64,000 nucleotides of DNA from Amycolatopsis decaplanina DSM 44594 (GTDB taxonomy: Bacteria; Actinomycetota; Actinomycetes; Mycobacteriales; Pseudonocardiaceae), in assembly GCF_000342005.1 (NCBI RefSeq), contig NZ_AOHO01000069.1, forward strand, positions 158,423 to 222,422, in the 5' to 3' direction. Below the pieces are notes generated by a model, which ran no database searches, had not been told where the DNA came from, and worked only from the letters and a program-made list of their open reading frames with translations. Each line of letters opens with the position of its first letter. Position 1 is the stretch's first letter. This document shows positions 59,740 to 64,000 of the stretch, in pieces. The position numbers and the translations under genes were made by a program.

Positions 59740-61932
59740 TCAGCGCGCCCCGCTCCCGATCCGCCAGGCCGACATGCCGATCCCGCTCGGCTCGAGCGGG
59801 AACACCGGCGGCTCGGGAGTGCGGGCGCGCTCCAGCCCCTCCGGCGTGTACCGCACGCACTTCCGGTGCCATTCCAGGGTTCCGGCCATCCGGTCCTTCA
59901 GGTGGTCCGCGTACCCGGTCAGCACCGCGCGGACGTCGTCGCCGAGCCCGAGGTCGTCGCACATCCTCGGCAACCCCTCGTCCGCGAGCTGCTCGAACTG
60001 GTCCATCCGCGCGTTCATCAACCGGGCGGTGATGTCGCGAGCCTCGACGCGGTCCACCTCAAGGAACCGCTCGACGACGTACACGAGATTGTGCACCTCG
60101 CCCTCGTACTCGACCTCCTTCTGGTACGAGAACAGGTCGTTGGAGAAGGCCGCGTAGTCCTGCGCCGCGGTGTCGAGTTCGAACAACACGCGGTGCTGGA
60201 AGAGTTCCTGCGGCACGACGTCGCCGAGTTCGAGGAGCGCGAGGCTCTTCGTCAGGTCGGATCCGAACGTCCGCCGTCGCATCTCCACGTAGTCGACCGG
60301 GTCGGGGACACGGTTCTGCGCCTGGTTCCCCACCTCCCAGACCCAGCTCGCGGTCATGCTCTCGATCGCCCGCCGGAACCCCGCCCGCCCGTGCGGGGTC
60401 AGCGGCCCGGCGGTGCGGCCCCACAGGTCGGCGAGGCCTCGCTCGATCGCGTTCGACGGCTTCGGCATCGGTTCGCCGTCGAGCGGCATGAACAGGGAAA
60501 GCCGGTCGCTGCACAGCTTCGCGGCCACCGGATCCCGTTTCATCCCGAAGACCAGGGAGAAGTAGTCGTCGCCGTACGTGCTCCAGGTGAACCAGCCGGT
60601 GGACACCTTCAGTCGTTCGAAGTCCGCGTCCGGGCCGATCATCGCGGCGCGGTGCGCCAGGTCGAACCCGCGGAACCGGCGCTCGTCCCAGACCCCGTTC
60701 TCGAACATCCCCATCTCCCGCGCCCAGCCCGGCGCGTACTCGCGAGCGACGGCGAGGTGGGGATTGGTGCGCACGGGGTACGGCATGCGGAATTCCGGCA
60801 GCGGCAGATGGCCCACCTTCGCGAACGGCGCGGGCGCCTGCTGCCGCACCCGCTGGACCAGCCCCAGCCGCTTCGGTGAAAGCCGCAGCGACCCGGTTCC
60901 GAGCCCTGTCGGCCCGTTCGCGCCGGAGACCGCGCCCTCGTTCATGTACCGGCTCGACCGCGCGTGCCATTCGTGCCCGCCGGACTGCCAATCCTGCAGT
61001 CCTTTGACGTACAGGCCGACAGCGATCTGGCCGGGCAGCGAGATGTCGCGTTCGGCCAGCAACGCGGGCACCTCGACGAGCGCGGTGTTCTCGAACTGCT
61101 GCAACCGCGAGGTCAGCAGGTCGTTGGTGAGTTCGGCGGCCTCCTGCGTCGGGCGGTCGAGGAACTTCTCGAAGACGAGGACCGCGTTGGAGTTCTCTCC
61201 CTCTTCACGCACTTCGCGTTGGTACGAAAAGAGATCGTTGCGAAGGTGGACGGCGTCGGCGAAGGTGTCGCGCAGGACCTCCATCGGCCTGGTCGCCGCG
61301 ATCCCGTCCGGTACTTCGGCGCCGACGGCGTACTCGATGAGGTTCGCCGACCACGGCGCACCGCCGACACGACGGCGCATCTGGATGTATTCGATGGGGT
61401 TCGCGATCCGGCCTCGGTCGATGTTGTCCAGTTCCCAGAGCGATTCGACCATCAGGTTGTGCGTGCTGGTGACGAAACGCCGCCGCCAGGACTCCGACAT
61501 CGAGGGAATGGTGCGCGCCCAAAGGTCCTTGAGCCCGGCTTCGGCGGGATTCCCCGGCTCCGGTGACGTTTCCCCCGGCCCGGTCATGAACAGTTCCAGG
61601 CGGTCCAAATAAGCCTTCGCGCCCTCGATGTTCCGCGTGTACTTGAATTGCGCGAGGAAATCGTCGTCGAAGAAGAACACCCACACGTACCAGTCCGTGA
61701 CAAGATCGAGGGACGGCCCGTCACAGTCCGGATGGGTGTGCGCGCAGAGCAGCGCGTAATCCATTTTCGCCAGCGCCTGCTCGGTCCAGACGACGTCACC
61801 GGACGGCGACGGTGAATCGAGCATCCCCATTCGCCTGGCCCAGGCCATACTGTGCGCCCGCGCCGCTTCGAGGTGCGGATTCATCCTGGCCGGATGCGGC
61901 ACGTAGAACTCGGGCAAGGTGAAAGCCTGCAT
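59740..61932 (-). CDS. geoA: Geosmin synthase (two-domain sesquiterpene cyclase)
   Basis: A 730-residue bifunctional terpene synthase that turns farnesyl diphosphate into germacradienol and then geosmin. The N-terminal domain has the Asp-rich motif as FFFDDDFLAQF (89-94, usual DDHFLE) and the NSE motif NDLFSYQRE (Asn232, Ser236, Glu240). The C-terminal domain has GDDYF instead of DDYYP and again NDLFSYQKE. ATG 61932 (MQAFTLPEFYVPHPAR) has GGGAGG 9 bases ahead and is the usual family start. Confidence 0.95.
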   Translation of the reverse strand: MQAFTLPEFYVPHPARMNPHLEAARAHSMAWARRMGMLDSPSPSGDVVWTEQALAKMDYALLCAHTHPDCDGPSLDLVTDWYVWVFFFDDDFLAQFKYTRNIEGAKAYLDRLELFMTGPGETSPEPGNPAEAGLKDLWARTIPSMSESWRRRFVTSTHNLMVESLWELDNIDRGRIANPIEYIQMRRRVGGAPWSANLIEYAVGAEVPDGIAATRPMEVLRDTFADAVHLRNDLFSYQREVREEGENSNAVLVFEKFLDRPTQEAAELTNDLLTSRLQQFENTALVEVPALLAERDISLPGQIAVGLYVKGLQDWQSGGHEWHARSSRYMNEGAVSGANGPTGLGTGSLRLSPKRLGLVQRVRQQAPAPFAKVGHLPLPEFRMPYPVRTNPHLAVAREYAPGWAREMGMFENGVWDERRFRGFDLAHRAAMIGPDADFERLKVSTGWFTWSTYGDDYFSLVFGMKRDPVAAKLCSDRLSLFMPLDGEPMPKPSNAIERGLADLWGRTAGPLTPHGRAGFRRAIESMTASWVWEVGNQAQNRVPDPVDYVEMRRRTFGSDLTKSLALLELGDVVPQELFQHRVLFELDTAAQDYAAFSNDLFSYQKEVEYEGEVHNLVYVVERFLEVDRVEARDITARLMNARMDQFEQLADEGLPRMCDDLGLGDDVRAVLTGYADHLKDRMAGTLEWHRKCVRYTPEGLERARTPEPPVFPLEPSGIGMSAWRIGSGAR

Positions 61933-62036
61933 CTGAGACTGCCTCCCGGGCGGGTGTCGGATCCGTTCCGACGTTTCCAGCCCGCCGCCGCGCCGGGCAA
62001 CGTCCACCCGGGCGATTCGGTGTGCCATGGAGTGAA

Positions 62037-62816
62037 TCAGTCCCAGAGGGACGCCGAGTCGACATACGGCGCGAGCAACCCGGTCAACACCTCGTCACCG
62101 TTTCCGTTCAATTCGTCCTCGGCGATCCGGCGCGCGACACCGACCAGGAAATCGGCGGCCTGCACTCGCGGGTCCGTCCGTGAATCCACGAACTTCACCC
62201 CGGCCAATCCCGGACTCGACTCGATCAGGGCGAGCCGTTCCCCTTTGAGCGACGGTTGTTCGTCGTGGACGAGGAAGACCTGTTCCCCGCCCTCGCTCCA
62301 GCACTCGACGGCGCGGAGGATCGCGGGAACCAGCGGATCGAGGACCTTGGCGTCGCGCGCCTCGGCGACCTTCGCCCTCAATTCCGCGGTGTCCCCGACC
62401 ATCGCGTAGAACGAGCCCGCCGCCGGCACCCGGCGATTCCTGCTCCGCAGCACGTCGTTGAACGCGGCGAGGAGTTCGTCGTCCGGCCGGACCTCCCGGC
62501 CGACGAGTGCGCGGAGTTCGTCCGCCAGCAGCCGCTTCTTGTCCACGAGGTACACGTGCGCACGCCCGTGAACCGGGCCGCGCGGACCGAGGAACCATTC
62601 GAGGACCCGTCGGTGCTTCGTGCGGAGAAGATGGTTCGCCTTGTACTCGACCGCCGGTGAGCGGATCCTGCGCCGTAGTTCGACCAGGCAGGCGGCGGCC
62701 TCTTCGGGACTCAGCCGGACCCCAGCGTGCGCGAACACGCCGGTCTGCCCGCCGATCAGTTTCTCGCCCTCCGACCCGGACTCGTCACAGGCGATCTCCA
62801 GGGGCACGATGCGCAT
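62037..62816 (-). CDS. DUF3800-like protein (RNase H-fold)
   Basis: A 259-residue soluble protein. It begins IACDESGSEGEKLIGGQTGV with the DES motif that starts DUF3800 domains, then VEYKANHLLRTKHRRVLEWF, AHVYLVDKKRL, VFLVHDEQPSLKGERLAL, and near the end FVDSRTDPRVQAADFLVGVA with further Asp residues, a spacing like RNase H-type active sites. The biological role of DUF3800 proteins is unsettled; many occur near defence or mobile genes. Here it lies between geosmin synthase and an ArsR fusion. Confidence 0.78.
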   Translation of the reverse strand: MRIVPLEIACDESGSEGEKLIGGQTGVFAHAGVRLSPEEAAACLVELRRRIRSPAVEYKANHLLRTKHRRVLEWFLGPRGPVHGRAHVYLVDKKRLLADELRALVGREVRPDDELLAAFNDVLRSRNRRVPAAGSFYAMVGDTAELRAKVAEARDAKVLDPLVPAILRAVECWSEGGEQVFLVHDEQPSLKGERLALIESSPGLAGVKFVDSRTDPRVQAADFLVGVARRIAEDELNGNGDEVLTGLLAPYVDSASLWD

Positions 62817-62848
62817 CGTGCCCGATCACACCGGCCCCGTCGACCCGG

Positions 62849-63643
62849 TTACGCGCGCGGGCTCGGCAGCGGCGCGCCGGTCTCGAGCAGCGACTTGAGG
62901 CTGGACAGGATCGACGGCCAGCCGCCCTTGACCATCTCCAGCGCGGTGCTGCCCGGTGGGAACCCGTCGTGCACCACGGTCAGCTTCACCGTGTCACCGA
63001 CGGGTTCGAGGTCGAACGTCACCTTCGACCGCGGTTCCGCCGCGAGCTTCGCCGCCACGTCGGCGTCGAGCCCGGCGAACTCGGCGAACTCCGGGGTGAA
63101 GGTGTGCCACGTGTAGGACAGCCGCCGGTACGGATCGGACTCCAGGACCACCTGCTCGGGGTCGTCCAGCTTGACGCCGAACTGTTCCCAGACCACCGTC
63201 GCCCCGGCCTTCCAGTCCGAGGTGAACTCGCAACCCCAGTACTGCTTGGTGAAGACCGGATCGGTGAGTGCCCGCCAGAGCTGCTCCGGCGTCGTCCTGA
63301 TGTAGCTGGTGTACACGAATTCGACGGTGCTCATGGGTTTCTGCTCCAATGCCTTCTTGAGGTCGGCGAGCGCGTCGACGCGGCCCTGGTGGTACCGGTC
63401 GATCCAGCGCTCGGCGATCGCGTTGATCGGCTCCGCGTTCACGTAATGCAACTTCTCGCGGCCACGGCGCACCGTGGTCACCAGATTGGCCGCTTCCAGC
63501 ACGGCCAGATGCTTGCTGACCGACTGCCGCGCCATGTCCAGCCCCGCGCACAGCTCGCGCAGGGTCTGCCCGTTGCGGGCGTTCAGGTCGTCGAGCAACC
63601 GGCGCCGGCTGGCGTCCGCCAATGCCTTGAAGACCTCGTCCAT
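62849..63643 (-). CDS. ArsR-family regulator fused to an SRPBCC (AHSA1-like) domain
   Basis: A 264-residue fusion. Residues 1-95 are an ArsR winged helix (ALADASRRRLLDDLNARNG, LDMARQSVSKHLAVLEAANL, VTTVRRGREKLHYVNAEPIN). Residues about 105-255 are an SRPBCC/Activator of Hsp90-type domain (YIRTTPEQLWRALTDPVFTK, WHTFTPEFAEFAG, VKLTVVHDGFPPGSTA). Such proteins probably bind a hydrophobic ligand that controls DNA binding. The internal MSTVEF at residue 103 could be a second start for the SRPBCC part alone. ATG 63643 has AGGGGGA ahead. Its own promoter carries twin operators. Confidence 0.9.
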   Translation of the reverse strand: MDEVFKALADASRRRLLDDLNARNGQTLRELCAGLDMARQSVSKHLAVLEAANLVTTVRRGREKLHYVNAEPINAIAERWIDRYHQGRVDALADLKKALEQKPMSTVEFVYTSYIRTTPEQLWRALTDPVFTKQYWGCEFTSDWKAGATVVWEQFGVKLDDPEQVVLESDPYRRLSYTWHTFTPEFAEFAGLDADVAAKLAAEPRSKVTFDLEPVGDTVKLTVVHDGFPPGSTALEMVKGGWPSILSSLKSLLETGAPLPSPRA

Positions 63644-63657
63644 GCCAGTCCCCCTAT

Positions 63658-63705
63658 ATGCAGCCTCGCGGCTGCCTTTGACTTTAGGCAGCCGCCTGGC
63701 TGCAT
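63658..63705. promoter_or_regulatory. Twin ArsR operators in the promoter of the ArsR-SRPBCC gene
   Basis: Two palindromes GCAGCC-N4-GGCTGC (63660-63675 and 63688-63703) are separated by 12 bases; together they form a 48-base inverted repeat with 19-base arms. The spacer TTTGACTTTA is AT-rich and would hold promoter elements of the minus-strand gene, whose ATG is at 63643. Confidence 0.72.
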
Positions 63706-63779
63706 GTCAAGCGAGGCGACTGGTCCGGGCCGTGCCCACCCGCATCCACCGACGTCGCGAAAGCCTCAGTCGGTCACTG

Positions 63780-63823
63780 TCGTGAGTGGTAAGGACGGTT
63801 AGAACCGTCCTTACCACTCACGA
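63780..63823. repeat. 44-bp perfect palindrome, repeat family A
   Basis: Identical in its core to the 3814-3859 copy, lacking only the outermost base pair. It is upstream of the ArsR fusion gene, not at a recognised gene end. Confidence 0.85.
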
Positions 63824-63896
63824 GCCCACCACGGTCCGCCACTCAGATCGCCTGAAGTACGTAACCTGGGCCGACCATGTGCCCTGCCACCGCCCA

Positions 63897-63937
63897 TGTC
63901 GCGAAAGCCACTTTCGGGACATCCAACGTCGCGAAAG
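63897..63937. repeat. Truncated copy of repeat family D
   Basis: TGTCGCGAAAGCCAC then GGGACATCCAACGTCGCGAA, matching the reverse complement of the 31038-31091 repeat. The match stops after GCGAAAG at 63937, before the expected closing arm. Confidence 0.7.
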
Positions 63938-63952
63938 ATGCTCCTATAGATG

Positions 63953-64000
63953 TCAAGGGGTGTTGGTGAGGTTGTTGATGTCTGTGATGAGTGTTCGGTG
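63953..64000 (-). CDS. C-terminal end of a gene running off the window, possibly a transposase
   Basis: The minus strand is open from the window edge to a TGA at 63953-63955, reading HRTLITDINNLTNTP. Base composition is clearly lower in GC than the neighbouring sequence. The frame begins just inside the point where the family-D repeat is cut. I cannot name the family from 15 residues; a mobile-element gene is inferred from context. Confidence 0.35.
   Translation of the reverse strand, partial: HRTLITDINNLTNTP

Overview
This window is high-GC actinobacterial DNA. The gene content points to Pseudonocardiaceae, most likely an Amycolatopsis-type organism: a geosmin synthase, a complete ectoine/5-hydroxyectoine operon, a DasR-type amino-sugar regulator with a dre box, an ArfA-like BON/OmpA-type protein, a mycothiol-dependent isomerase-fold protein, SARP/AfsR and ShbA-type regulators, and many GTG and TTG starts. 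The genus is inferred from gene content and intergenic palindromes, not from a marker gene.

Layout. 1-1048: truncated secreted glucoamylase-like enzyme. 1216-9000: thiamine block in two units, each with a TPP riboswitch (thiC-thiD, then a second thiD and a voltage-gated cation channel; thiO-thiS-thiG divergent from thiE). 9073-15550: membrane protein, threonine ammonia-lyase, MFS exporter, then the amino-sugar locus (dasR, dre site, NagB-II-like deaminase, NagK-like kinase). 15635-21015: membrane and cell-envelope proteins, an SGNH hydrolase, and a translationally coupled pair of unknown genes. 21304-30847: SARP/NB-ARC/TPR regulator, ectABCD, and a 1004-residue membrane-anchored patatin. 31192-36199: DUF445 and DUF4393 proteins, a DinB-fold enzyme, a scar with two gene remnants, LapA, dipeptidase.

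36236-46612 is an aromatics and electrophile region: an mhqO-mhqD-like pair with a divergent MarR gene, the boxC-boxB-benzoate-CoA ligase operon with a long dyad at its promoter, and a pair of meta-cleavage-type FAH enzymes (hydratase and decarboxylase). 46743-54888: CoA-binding protein, IclR with L-lactate permease, staphylococcal-nuclease-like protein, a short sigma factor, an ECF42 sigma/DGPF operon with a recognisable ECF42-type promoter, Rsm22-like methyltransferase. 54825-63643: LysR, two GAF-ANTAR regulators, ShbA-like sigma factor, GH64 beta-1,3-glucanase, geosmin synthase, DUF3800-like protein, and an ArsR-SRPBCC fusion with twin operators. 63938-64000: lower-GC sequence that cuts a resident repeat, probably the end of an inserted element.

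Between genes lie several families of long perfect or near-perfect inverted repeats, mostly at convergent gene ends, where they probably act as bidirectional terminators. No tRNA, rRNA, CRISPR array or prophage was seen. No single locus is certainly an undescribed system. The best candidates for novelty are the channel with a TGEAW filter, the box operon without boxA/boxD and with a striking operator, the coupled unknown pair at 18845-20202, and the dispersed palindromes.
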